Shown here piece after piece: positions 37,720-49,163 of a stretch of 64,000 bases of DNA. The stretch comes from Bondarzewia mesenterica (taxonomy: Eukaryota; Basidiomycota; Agaricomycetes; Russulales; Bondarzewiaceae): NCBI GenBank assembly GCA_004802705.1, contig SGPL01000073.1, positions 1-64,000 of the forward strand, given 5' to 3'. How positions within the stretch are numbered: the first letter of the stretch is position 1; every line of letters starts with the position of its first letter. The notes beneath the pieces are model-generated. The model was not told where the DNA came from and did no database searches. It was given only the letters and a program-made list of their open reading frames with translations. The position numbers were made by a program, and so were the translations under genes.

Positions 37720-40700
37720 ATGGTTTACTCTTGCTTGGCATGCAACAAAACATTTACCAAGTTACAGGCACTCTCGCTTCATCGGAACAGCTGCAAGAAG
37801 GCAACATTAACAACTGTCTCGCTCCTACAAAAGCGAAAAGCAAATCAAGAGCGTAAGACAGCTGCTAAGATTGCTCGCAAGGAGGCACTCAACATTGCTG
37901 CTGCACGAGAAGATCAAGAAAATGAGTGGGAAGATGCTTCCGATTCAGTTTGGGCTTTTACTTGCGCATACATGTATATACTAATGTGTTATTCTATNTA
38001 TTAGGTTGTTCCTGCTGAAACAAAGGAACCNTCGCACTTGAATATTCCATCAACCACTTCTGGACGTGCTCGCCGCTTTNCTAAGCGATACGATGACTAT
38101 GTTCNATCCTTGCCGACCNCAATCCCTCATGTTCCACAGCGTGCCATTCCCCATTCTCTGCCAGTTCATCCACCATCTGAGGAACCTCTGGANGAGTCTA
38201 TACTAAGCCAAACNGATCTTGCTTCATCCCTCCAAAACTACAATATTCTAACGGAGCCAAATGAATTCNGATTGTATNGTGCATACACAACAATTCCTTC
38301 ATACGATCCTTATGAAGGTTTCGAGTCTATGTGCGATTCATCTGAGTTTTNTATCTCTCAGGCTACAGATNCACGAAACTNGTTGTCTNGCTTTGGATCT
38401 CAGGTGTCTAAACTCTGTGACTCGCTGCACAATAANNTCTATGCTCCTTTTCTTAATGTCACCGTCTTTCNGCTCATGAACTNGTTTTATAACTCCTCGA
38501 ATCAAAAATCTNTCGCGGACTTGGACCNGCTTGTCAATAANNTCATTCTTCCTGATGACTTTGACAAGGCACACTTAGAGGGCTTCAGTGCGCGGCGAGA
38601 ACTGAACCGTCTANATAACAATCAACAAAAGCCAGAATTTTCCTTANACGATGGCTGGCATGAAACATCAGTTAAAATTCGACTACNTGCAGACAAAGTT
38701 TGCTACGAAACTGAAGCAGATGCACCGNAACTCGAAGTCACTGGCNTTTACTATCGAAAATTACTGGATNTTCTTAAAACAGCTTGGAGCGAGCCCGCCG
38801 CAAGCCACTTTCATCTTTTCCCTTTCAAGCTATTCTGGAAAGCTTCGNAACACTCAGANGATNCCCCAGTTCATGTTGTCAGTGAGATTTTCAACTCAGA
38901 TGCTGTCTTGGAAGAGCACGAANNAATTCAATCTTGTCCACCCGAGCCTGGATGTAATCTCGAAAGGGTCATNGCTTCCTTCATGCTATGGTCAGACTCG
39001 ACGCACCTCGCAAACTTTNGAACGGCATCACTCTGGCCNCTCTATGCTTACTTTGGCAATCTCTCAAAATATATTCGAGGTAAACCGACATCTTTTTCNG
39101 CTCATCACTTGGCCTATTTNCCCTCNGCAAGTAGTTCCATCCCTCTCATGCTGTGTAATATTTCTTATATTTTTTACAGTTGCCNGACTTTNTGCAAGAT
39201 ACATACCGAAGGATATACAAGAAGAGNNCAACTGCGGCAGTCCTTACACACTTGAAACGGGAGCTCCTGCATGAAATATGGCTCCTTCTATTAGATCCCG
39301 AGTTCATGCANGCTTATGAACATGGAATTGTCCTTCGGTGCTCTGACGGTAATCTGCGTCGTGTTTTTCCTAGATTTTTCACTTATTCTGCTNATTATCC
39401 NNAAAAGTGAGTCTCTACTGACAGTTCAGACTCTCCATTAATTTACATATTACAGAATCATTCTCNCATCAATCAAGTCANTNGGAAAGTGTCCGTGCCC
39501 TCGCTGCTTTGTGAAGAAGGACNAGATCGGTGCCCTTGGCACGAAGCTCGATCAAAAGCNCCGAGAAAATGGTCGAGTAGATGACTCNGCACGTCAANGT
39601 AAAATTAAGATGGCTCGACAGTGGATCTTTGAGAAGGNGTATGCCATCGCATCCAAAGCAGTTNAGNGCCTCCTCGGACCAACGTCTCTTGTACCAACCC
39701 GAGTGAGTGTTTTAATTTTTTTATTAAATCTACGTCTGATTCGCTATCGCTTGACAGAATGCTTTCTCGACTCNTTTTTCAAAATTCAACTTCAATTTCT
39801 ACTCAATGTTCGTGCCCGACCTTCTANACNAATTTGAATTNGGTGTGTGGAAGGCGATTCTCNCTCATCTCCTTCNGATTCTCTATGCTGCTGGANNTGA
39901 CAGTATTCAAAAATTGAATCAAAGGTATGTCCGCTCGTCTTCTCTNTTCNCTTTCTCTCAAACATGATGTGCTGTTAGATTTCATCAGGTTCCTACGTTT
40001 GGAAGGGACACTATCNGCAAATTCAGTAATAATGTATCTGGGATGAAGAAGCTGGCTGGAAGGGATTTNGAAGACTTGCTTCAAGTTTGGATTCATTTTC
40101 TTATCATCNGAGCCTCATTCTAATTTTCTTTACTATTTACAGTGCTCAATTCCAGTTTTCGAAGGACTTCTTCNATCACNGCACAATGAAATCATTCTCG
40201 ACTTGTTGTTCACTCTTGCGACATGGCATGCATATGCCAAACTCCGCCTTCACACTGAAACTACCCTGGGATTCTTCGANACTACCACCACATCNCTCGG
40301 CCAACTCATTCGTCGCTTCTNTACCACAGTCTGTTCAGCATTTATTACTCAAGAGCTCCCACANGAAGAGGCAGCACGTGNAAGACNTATTGCNGCTCTA
40401 GCAGCAAGATCNGAAGGCAGTGGTCCAGTGNGTCAGCAGGCTGCTGGCACGAAGCAAAAATTCTTTAATATGTCCACGTACAAGTTGCANGCNTTGGGCG
40501 ACTATATCAAGANGATCNGCTTATTTGGTACAACTGACAATTATACCACTCAAGTCNTAAGCAGCCGTGCTTGTGCTCACCAATNGATTATAAAGCATAC
40601 TGATTATTTTTGTTAGGGCGAGCTCGAGCATCGGCNTGTCAAGCGGTTCTATGCTCGCACTAACAAGAACCAGTTNCAAATGCAAGTCACCAAGCATGAA

Positions 40701-42077
40701 NGACGTGAACGCCTTCTAGAGCAGATTCNCANGCGATCTGAGTCGTTCCATAATCAAGGCGCTTCTAGCTCTAGCCCTGTGCCAACCATCTGAGCTGCTN
40801 CCTTGCNTTTTGAGGATGCTGACCCANTACCACATACCTCTCCTCGCGTCCACTATCACGTTTNGGAATCCACAAAGCATTTNGAAAATGTGACTCTGTG
40901 GGTAAGGCAGAATCNGAATGATCCTGCTCTCAAGGTATGTATTTCTCTCCTATTCGTACTATGCAGTGTGATAGGAATTGATGAGTGGTTATTGNAGAAC
41001 TTTCGAGCTGGACTTCAGAACCACTTGCTTGCTCGTCTTCTAGGGAAACAGTTTGATGGCGATGAGCACATGTTTTCCGATGAAGATAGAAACTGCATCT
41101 CATTCGTCCATAATCGCATCTATCGCCACAAAGTCCTTCGCATCAATTACACGAGCTACGACATGCGTCGCTGCCAAGACTCAATAAACCCTGTACCCAT
41201 GCTGACATCATGGTTCTTTCGCATGAGGACAATGATGACGGCGAGCCCCACTCATACTGGTATGCTCGTGTTGTTGGGATCTTTCACGCTGAGGTCCGAC
41301 ACACGGGGCCTCTTTCAAAATCGACCGAGACGCAGCGCATGGATTTCTTGTTTGTGAGGTGGTTTGGCCGGGATCTATCTCATCGTGCGGGTTGGAATGC
41401 CCAATGCCTCTATCGCGTCAGCTTCCTTGACAGCAATCTTCCTAGTGCATTCGGTTTTCTCGATCTAAATGAAATCATTCGAGCTGTGCACATGATCCCT
41501 GCATTTGCACACAAGCGCACGGATGCGCTGCTCCCTTCGACTTCTATTGCTCATCCACACACATCCTTAGGAGATAAGAGCACGACAGAATGGAGATTTT
41601 ATTATATCAGAATGTGAGCCGTTCATTTTCATTCGCTCACAGCTAACTAACTCTGTTATCTATGCAAAAATTCAAATTTCCCCCCGGCTTGCAACTTACT
41701 TGTTTGCACTAGGTTTGTTGATCGTGATATGTTCATGCGGTTTCGTGGTGGCGGCGTTGGACACAGATCGACAAAGGATGCATCAGATAATATGCTAGCT
41801 GACTCACACCAGGTCCCTGTCGAGGAGGAGCTTGAAGAGGGATTCGAAAGAGGGGGCAACACTGATGGTACTCAGGATGAGGATTTGGCAGACGATTGGC
41901 AGGATGAAGAGATCGACTATGGGTATGTCCTGGATGAGGAAGTTGAAGAAGAAGTGGTTATGGAGGATGAAGGTCATATCAACGAAGGTATGAACGACTT
42001 GGGACCGGAGGACGGCGAGGACAATTGGGGGGGATGATGCAGATATCCTCGACTTGGAGGGATTTGGTGCTCTGTAA
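37720..42077 (+). CDS. Plavaka-type (CACTA) transposase
   Basis: A multi-exon transposase gene with a zinc finger near its N-terminus (CLACNKTFTKLQALSLHRNSC, C2HC). The catalytic body includes ASFMLWSDSTHLANF, LWPLYAYFGNLSKYIRGKP, SAHHLAY, LKRELLHEIWLLLLDPEF, AYEHGIVLRCSDGNLRRVFP, RFFTYSADYP, KCPCPRCFVKK, FNFYSMFVPDLLHEFELGVW and YAKLRLHTETTLGFF. These are the landmark motifs of Plavaka elements, a CACTA-like group in Agaricomycetes, with the D-to-E catalytic residues in SDSTHL, PDLLHEFELG and later helices. The 3' part (YWYARVVGIFHAEVRHTG, FLFVRWFGRD, acidic tail) is also typical. A frame break at G7 (42027-42033) is cured by removing one G, giving the ending DDADILDLEGFGAL at 42077. Numerous Ns prevent a verdict on activity. 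Confidence 0.82.
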
Positions 42078-42544
42078 TACCTACCCGGCCTGATTCTATT
42101 TGACTTACACTTAGGACGATTTTCTATGCAGAAAATAGACTTAAATACGAATTTTTTTAATGGAACGGACCTGAACTCATCTGCAGCGACAGTTTCGTTG
42201 CCGACGCTGAGGTATGGCAATCCATTTTGCCGACTATATTTGCTCGTGGATTCCATCGTGCATCCTTATTTTTTTTCTTCAGGAATACTTGACCAAAGTT
42301 AGTATTTATTATGGATCTACGGTAAGAATTTTTTACGCAGAATCCCTCTGTATTTTATTCTTGTAGTACTATCCCTTTCGACGGCCAAAATCTGCGCGTT
42401 CTTACATTGCCATAATAGGCAATCCTTTGTCTGACTAAACTCAACGGAGAATCCCGTGTCTCCCTTGCGAGGGATACTTTCTGCCCTTTCACTGATGAAA
42501 CCGTTGCTCCGGCGTAGAATGCTGGGTCGTCCTTGAAGATCTCG
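42078..42544. other. Junction between two DNA transposons, no gene seen
   Basis: Short AT-rich flank between the Plavaka and Tnp2 frames. A candidate terminal repeat could lie here, but I found no CACTA motif or matching inverted copy. Confidence 0.3.
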
Positions 42545-45500
42545 ATGCCCAAGTACATATTGTGCACTTGTCACAAGAACAAGTGTATCGAGGTAAGGTC
42601 TCATGATCGAACAACAAGGGAGGAAATTTGGGGTTGTTATTTGACACCCACGCGATGGAAATCGCATCAGAGGGAAGAAAAGGATTGGTTGCAAGATCTT
42701 GCTGATCAGTCCAACGCCAACGAGATTGCAACTGCTACACTGACAAACACTCCCATTTCTGATGCAGTTGTATCGGCACATCAACGATTGAGGCCCCAAA
42801 GACATGAAATTGGGACATGGGGAACGCCCACCCTAGGTGCAACAGATCGACTAGTATTCAGATACATTCTCACCGGTAGCATCCATTCTCTCACAAACTA
42901 GTTAATGGAATTCCGGAAGTATCTGTACTTACAGAAGGTGGGACGGCAATTCAATCCCAATCTTCACCCCCAGGGGAAGGTAGGTATAGAGACTGTCTTA
43001 CTATTTGCCAGTTTCTTTGACCAACCGTGGGCAGCATCCGATTCTAGGACAGTTACTCATCATGAAGTGGCAAATGAACTGGAGACAGGTAAGTACTCTT
43101 CTCTAATCGATACAGAGACAACATTTGATCTGACGTGGAGCTAAGACACAGATATGTCAAAATTTGACCCGTCGCGCGCGAGTAAGTCATCTTACTTGTG
43201 CTGCCGTCAAATACATAGTAAAGTTGGGGATCTTCAGATTCTCAATCCTTAGACGACGATTCGCGCCGTAATATAGCAAAAAAGAAATTATCAGAGGAGA
43301 TCAACACATATCAACATCTTTTCAGCGACCTGAAGCGAACATTCAGGTATCCTACCCTAGTCTTCCGCGACCAGCCAAAATCTGCCGAAGATCCATCACC
43401 ACGTCTCACTTTCACCCACCAACAACGGATAGCAAATGCTGAATTTATCGCAGTGCAGGATAAGTTATTGCAGCTTAAAGCCCTTGTAATTTCCATGGAC
43501 GACTCGGATCGCCTCGATACTGCTACTAATGTCGTACGGCAAAGCCTTCTCGGAGATATAGGGGCATACGAGAGGTTTCTGGAAGGATATATCGACGAGC
43601 AGTGGCACACACTCAAAGTCGGTCTGGGAATCATCCCTCCTCTGGCGAAGGAAGTGCTGCACACTTACGATTCTGGTACGAGTATGTTTAGCTTTCTTGG
43701 AGTGACTCATGAATCCTGTGTCATAGCTTCCCTTTTCTCTTTCAACTTCGAGGACACTTCAGCTCCCGTTCTTCTCTCTATTCTGATAGTCCTTATCATG
43801 TATCTCATGACTGGCCTCTCACGCTCGAGGTCGAATTTTCTTCTCCACGCCCTCCAAATGGTCGTGGTAGCAACATGCGGGTATCTGGCTGCCTTGGGAA
43901 TACAGTCGCCAGTCATCCAGATGCTTTCGGACTGGTGGCCACTCGATATCCGGACAATTTTTACGACGCTTAGGTTGGATCCGGACGTCGTGCATTATGC
44001 GTGTTGCAAGAAATGCTTTGCGCTCTACCCACCGTAACCTGGACTTAAATCCCGATATCCACAATTCTGCACCTTCCGTAGGACACAGTCCAGCGAGCCC
44101 TGTGGCGCAAAGCTTCTATGCATCAGAGAGAAGGGGGGTGAAAAGGTACCGATTCGCCGATTTCTCTATCAACCATTTGGTTCTTGAATCGCCAGGCTGC
44201 TTTCTCGACCAGGAATAGAAGATGTTCTCATATCCCACCCATGCTACGATCCGTCGAACTTGTCCAGAGTTGAAAGGGACATTTGGGATGGGAGAGGCTT
44301 GGGAGAGTTGAAAGGACCAGATGGGAAGAAATCGTTCTTTGACGCCCCGAATGGTGAAGCGCGCCTGGCGTTTAGCCTTTTCGTCGACTGGTTCAATCCT
44401 TATGGCAACCGTGCTTCAAGTGCCAGTGTCAGTGTAGGTGCAATATATATGGCTTGTTTAAATCTTCCGCCACATCTCCGTTATCGCACTGAAAACATCT
44501 ATCTCATCGGCGTGATTCCTGGTCCAACAGAACCTTCTAAATTCCAGATTAACCATCTTCTTGCGCCACTCATAGATGAACTTCTACGGCTTTGGAATCC
44601 GGGAGTTTACATCACCCAGACCACCTCTCATTCTGGCGGAAGATTGGTTCGGTGTGCCCTCATTCCTCTGGTTTGCGATCTTCCTGCTCTTCGAAAAGTT
44701 GCAGGTTTCATGGGCCACTCAGCGACCTATTTCTGCTCCTTTTGCCGGATCACTTCGCATGAGATCCATAATTTGGATTACAAGTCATGGCCTCGACGAT
44801 CCTGGTGGGAGCATCTGAGAATTGCGGAGACATGGCATACAGCTCCTACAGAAAAATTACAGGACCACATATACAAGACTCACCACATCCGATGGTCCCC
44901 CCTTCTCAGGCTCCCATACTGGGATGTCACTAAGTTTTCTCTTCTCGATTCTATGCATAACTTGTTTCTCGGAGAGCTTAAACGACATTGCGTGGACATC
45001 TGGCAGATATCCACGAAAGTGGACTCTCACCCTGCTTCGAGGAAGAAACCACCGTATCATACGTCAGACGAACAGGCTATACAGCTTTCGAAGGCTACGA
45101 ATGCGCTGGAATCTAGTTCAGTTAATGGGCTCAAGGCATTGCATCATGGATACCTTCTGGGGCTAGCTAGGTTCAACGGTGTTCCTCTACCGGAAGAACG
45201 ACCTGTGAAGGCCGTGCTCATTGACGCATTGATAAGATGGGTGCGTTGATCCGTTAATAAATCCTTGGATTACTTTCGATCCACCTCATGCTTTCAGCGC
45301 CGGAACAATCCTGAAATATCTGTTCGGACACCTTCTCCGCACGAAACAAATGTGCGCGACTTTGCTAACCCAAATGCTGCGGATCAAACATACGTGTTGG
45401 ACAAGACGACTCTACAGGAGATCTGGAGCGATATCTCTAATACTGTTCTTCCATCGTGGATAGGGCGCGCGCTCAAGAACTTCGGAAAACCCGGTCAGGG

Positions 45501-46740
45501 CAGACTGAAGGCAGATCAATGGCGCACAGCTTGCACCGTTCATTTACCCATCACGCTAATCCGAGTTTGGAGTGCTGGAAACGTCAAGCAGAATGAGCTT
45601 CTGCATAATTTTCTAGATCTCATCATTGGTGTGCAATGGGCGACCATGCGCTCCACCTCTCAGAATCATAGGCAGATCGTTCAAACCCACTTTCGTCGGT
45701 ATTTAACGGATGTCACCAGGCTTTTCGGAAAGAAAGTTCTTGTCCCCAACCATCATGAAAGTCTTCATTTGGTGGAATGTCTCGAGCTCTTCGGTCCGGT
45801 ACATGGCTGGTGGGCCTTTTCATTTGAGCGTTACAACGGCATCATACAGCGCTTCAACAGCAATCATAGGACAGGTGAGGAAGATTATTTTATTCATAGG
45901 GTCATCGCCTGCTAAAAATCTGCATAGACGAGATGGAGTTCACATTTTTCCCCACTTTCTGTCGTGCAGTGAATCTTCGGGTTCTCGTGGAAAGCACCGG
46001 GATGGCATCAGCATTTGGTGCATTTCAAAAGCTATTCGAACGCGTTTTCGGTTCCGATTTTCGCGGCACCCTCATGAATGATATGGTGTCATCCCTGCCT
46101 TTGGAACCCGATCCTTCAATTGACGATACTGCTGCTTTGGATGACATCGGCGGACCTCTTAAAAATCTTGATGACGCATGCTACCACGTGCTTATAGAGC
46201 GTCTCAATATGGATTTGGGACGGGTGTCATTCCGTGCATATAATAGCGACAAGCCTTCCGACGCATCACCAACGCAATATCGTGTACAGTTTTGTTCGAA
46301 ACTGGAGATAAGAGGCGTGGGCTTCACAACTGCATCCTACTCTAAGGGCGACTCAATGGTGCTTTTTCGCTCAGGAAAAGGATAGCACAGGGCGGGACAG
46401 ATAGAAAAGATATTTATTCACTCTCGACGAGGTTCTACTGGCAACAAATTGATGGAACGGTTTGTCATTATCAAGGCTTTCAAAAGACTCAGTGGCGAAG
46501 AAGCAGAAAAAGACCCTTATAGGAAGTTTGTCTACCTTGACGCAGAGCTATATCGCGACGAGCTCGAGGAGCAGGTGGCCGTTGTCAAACCTTCTGACAT
46601 TGTCAGCCATTTTGCTAGTTGCCCATGTAACTTGCCCACAATTAGTCCTCGTCCGCTGCGGGTAGTGCTTTCCCTCTCTCGAGTAAGTGTGTGGTAATTG
46701 GAAAATAATAACCACTGACTATTCATGTGATCAGGACTGA
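42545..46740 (+). pseudogene. Tnp2-family (CACTA/EnSpm) transposase, interrupted
   Basis: Exons on the plus strand encode an agaricomycete Tnp2 transposase. It begins MPKYILCTCHKNKC at 42545 with a Cys-rich head, followed by a hydrophobic exon (about 43750-43930) and YACCKKCFALYPP. The core includes WDGRGLGELKGPDG, LAFSLFVDWFNPYGN, IPGPTEPSKFQINHLLAPLI, LVCDLPALRKVAGFMGH, FCSFCRITSHEI, TKFSLLDSMHNLFLGELKRH and, after an intron at 45243, ERYNGIIQRFNSNHRTG. Two in-frame stops interrupt it, both where Trp is expected: TGA at 44185-44187 (PFGS[stop]IARLLSRPG) and TAG at 46383-46385 (KG[stop]HRAGQIEKIF). The final exon probably ends at 46740 after a spliced LSLSR. Both stops are one G-to-A change from TGG. 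It lies directly downstream of the Plavaka element. Confidence 0.78.
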
Positions 46741-47477
46741 TGTCGTGGCCAAGAGCGAGGACCCAGCATTGCTGCCGCCGATGGAGGTGGTGGAGGTTGC
46801 TGCTGCTGATGGTGGTGGTGGTGGAGCCTGCGCCTGCGCCTGTCACTCGTGTTGTCATCTCGCATACACCGGTTGTGCATAAGTGTCTTCCTCTTCCTAT
46901 AACCATCTCGCCAACGCATGACTGTTCGTAAAAAGAAAAAACGGGGTGGAAAGAGGAATGCAAAGTGTATTTCTCAGAACCTCAACGTTCGACCGGGCAT
47001 AGAGGGGGGGGAGAGAGAAGAGAAAAACTCACTCGCATGCTGCAGGGTTCATGACCACAGCTTGAGAATACCCTTCCAACACCGCCAACGCACTCTCACC
47101 CGTATACACAGCCCAATACCCACCCACTGGACTGCTCTTCCTAAATCTCCCATCTACAAATGCCGCGGCGCCCTGATCGACATCCGCCAACCGTTCCCAT
47201 ACGATCGACGGTTCGTTCAAAAACACCCCCTGCCCCACCTCGCCCATCGACAACCCTTTCCTCCTGCGCTCCGTCGACGACGACATCGACAACAGCCTTT
47301 CGCGCGTGCTCGACACCGTGAGAATCGAGACTCCTGGCAACACGGGCTCCTTCCTGGACATGCTCGACGGCTGGTATAACAGCATCCACCACGTGCACGT
47401 GGGGGCCATCGGCTGCGGCGCAAACCCCAGCAACTGCAGTCGCAGTGCCGGCAGGGAGAGGCGCGCGAAGCGCATGC
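46741..47477. other. Left flank of inverted-repeat arm, coding content unclear
   Basis: A plus-strand frame at 47215-47541 reads convincingly (IDNPFLLRSVDDDIDNSLSR, SFLDMLDGWYNSIHHVHVGA) but has no upstream start and a stop at 47178. An opposing minus-strand frame of 176 codons covers the same bases. I cannot decide which strand is real. A GGT/GTG-rich trinucleotide tract at 46785-46830 is low complexity. Confidence 0.3.
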
Positions 47478-49163
47478 TGATAGGACGAGGGCGAGCAAAT
47501 GCTGTGTCTGCGGAGAGTAGGGGCATGCGGGTGAGACCTTGATAACCGTAGATGCACATGGCTACTTATCATCGAATGTCCCTCCACGTCCGCCCAGTCC
47601 TTTTCCGACCACTCCAACATCTCCAGCGCCGAGTACGCTCTCGAGGCCTCCAACACGACCATCGGCGAGGGTAGCGTCGCGGTCCGCGCTGAATTCGCAC
47701 AGGTTCATCGCGAATCGTGACCTGCCCTGTCCTTTATCCCCGTGGTTCGCGTTCGTCGATGAACTCCTTGTCCCTTCTCCCGAGCAGCTCGTGCCCACAG
47801 AAAAATACCTAGCAACGACGTGGGGAGCACGAGCATGGTTGCCTGGCGGAGCTCCGAGATCAGGAGGCCCACCCAGCACTAGCTCTTCATGAACGTAAAC
47901 GCGGGCATGGCGGCTTTGGCTGCTGCCGCTGCCGGTGCTACACAGGCTGGCTTGAACTTGAAGGGCCCACGTGTGCATTGTACGGCACGCATGATGCTGA
48001 AGACGACGGAGATGACAACAGGGGAAGGGACGCATGTGGAGATGAATACAGTGCAGGATGCAACCGCAGCGGTGTAGCTCAAGATTGTTGAGGAGTCGTT
48101 TGATTCGCCAGAGGTGAGTGAGAGCGAATCTATTGTACAGTAGAGCCAAAAGACGCCTGCGAGCAGCGAGATGGAGCATGAAGCGTAGATTAGAGTAATT
48201 GCTTACTAAGCTGTACGAATCGGCTGTAGTCTCCAGTAGTCTACCACAGTAGCGGATTGGGGTCGATTTGTATCGATTGCCCGTTCAAACTGATCTGACG
48301 CGCGGCTGGAAGTCTTTGTTTCCTACCACGTTCGCTAGACAATTCTTGATGAGAGAACTTGGGGGTGTGGGGGAAGGGAATGTTGGTGAGCTTTCAATCC
48401 CCTCTGGCTCTGGATCCTAGGACGGGAAACCACGATACTTACTGATGCAAACCACACAACCTGTTTTATCACTGTCGCGAGTTCGCACTTCCGTTGCACT
48501 CACGACAACCTCNTTCTCNTCCTCGACGANGTTGTTTTTAGAAGAGAAAATGGGGCNGGGAGGNGAGGGATGAAGCAACACAGTGTCAGAGAATGGAAGT
48601 CTCGANGGTCGGTCAGTGACTTNATTCATCCTTTNTGCTGCTCAACTCGTTCCAGAGCTTTAGATGTATTCGATTGTCAACTCAATCGTCTACAATCGCC
48701 CCCCTCTTCCCCCTCATNNNGTCTTCTCGCATCCCCGCGAACTTCGCCTCATCCAACTCGCATGGGGAATCTGGAGCCTCCTGACTCANGCAACAGTTGC
48801 CACTTGGGTCATGCGTTCCGGGGCGACTGCCTGTGTGGGGGTCTGAAGGCGCNTNTGCGGTGTTAGTCCATCTCTGATCTGATCTGACTGATCTTCAAGT
48901 GCTCAAGGTCNAGAGAGCGCAAGCCCGCGTGTATAGTCTTCATCAGATCTCATGGTTTTCAACCGACCNGGACGGACGGAGATGGTTGTCNACAATCTGA
49001 TCNCATTTTTTNGTATATTCTTCTTCCCTTTTCCACTGTGTTCTCTCGCGGGCCACGACGGCGGGCAGGGAAGATGCATGCGACGTGGAGATGATGCGAT
49101 TTCGACCGTCGACAGGTGCTGGAGAACTCGAGTTTGGCCACTGCCCAGCCGGCTCGAGGACTG
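47478..49163 (+). repeat. Left arm of a 1,686-bp long inverted repeat
   Basis: Reverse complement of 59038-60723. Matching positions always sum to 108,201 (checked at 47562/60639, 48417/59784, 48629/59572), so no net indel separates the arms. The outer edge is abrupt at TGATAGG (47478); beyond it the two copies share nothing. Isolated Ns lie at 48513-49012. Confidence 0.92.
47879..48629 (-). CDS. Putative multi-exon gene inside left arm
   Basis: The proposed first exon starts at 48629 (MNEVTDR.SRLPFSDTVLLH) and runs through VVVSATEVRTRDSDKTGCVV to a consensus donor GTAAGTATC. A second exon may give QISLNGQSIQIDPNPLLW, but is then cut by TAG. A 50-nt intron with perfect ends (GTAAGC...CTAAT...CGCAG) leads to a hydrophobic exon (SVFWLYCTIDSLSL, AAVASCTVFISTC, VVISVVFSIMRAV) ending AAKAAMPAFTFMKS. 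The pieces suggest a small membrane protein, but the in-frame TAG is present in both arms and the opposite strand is also open. No family recognised. The matching copy is at 59572. Confidence 0.3.

Larger units (their letters stand above)
35451..42077. mobile_element. Plavaka-type CACTA element (DUF6698 gene plus transposase)
   Basis: A divergent pair, a DUF6698 protein on the minus strand and a Plavaka transposase on the plus strand with about 430 bp between their starts, is interpreted as one DNA transposon of the CACTA/Plavaka group. I could not find terminal inverted repeats or a target duplication by eye, so the limits given are simply those of the reading frames. Many isolated Ns in the transposase fit a multi-copy family. 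Confidence 0.6.

Noticed and set aside
47029..47559. 176-codon minus-strand frame overlapping the left arm edge
   Set aside because: The opposite strand reads equally well or better; with no motif and conflicting frames I did not call a gene.
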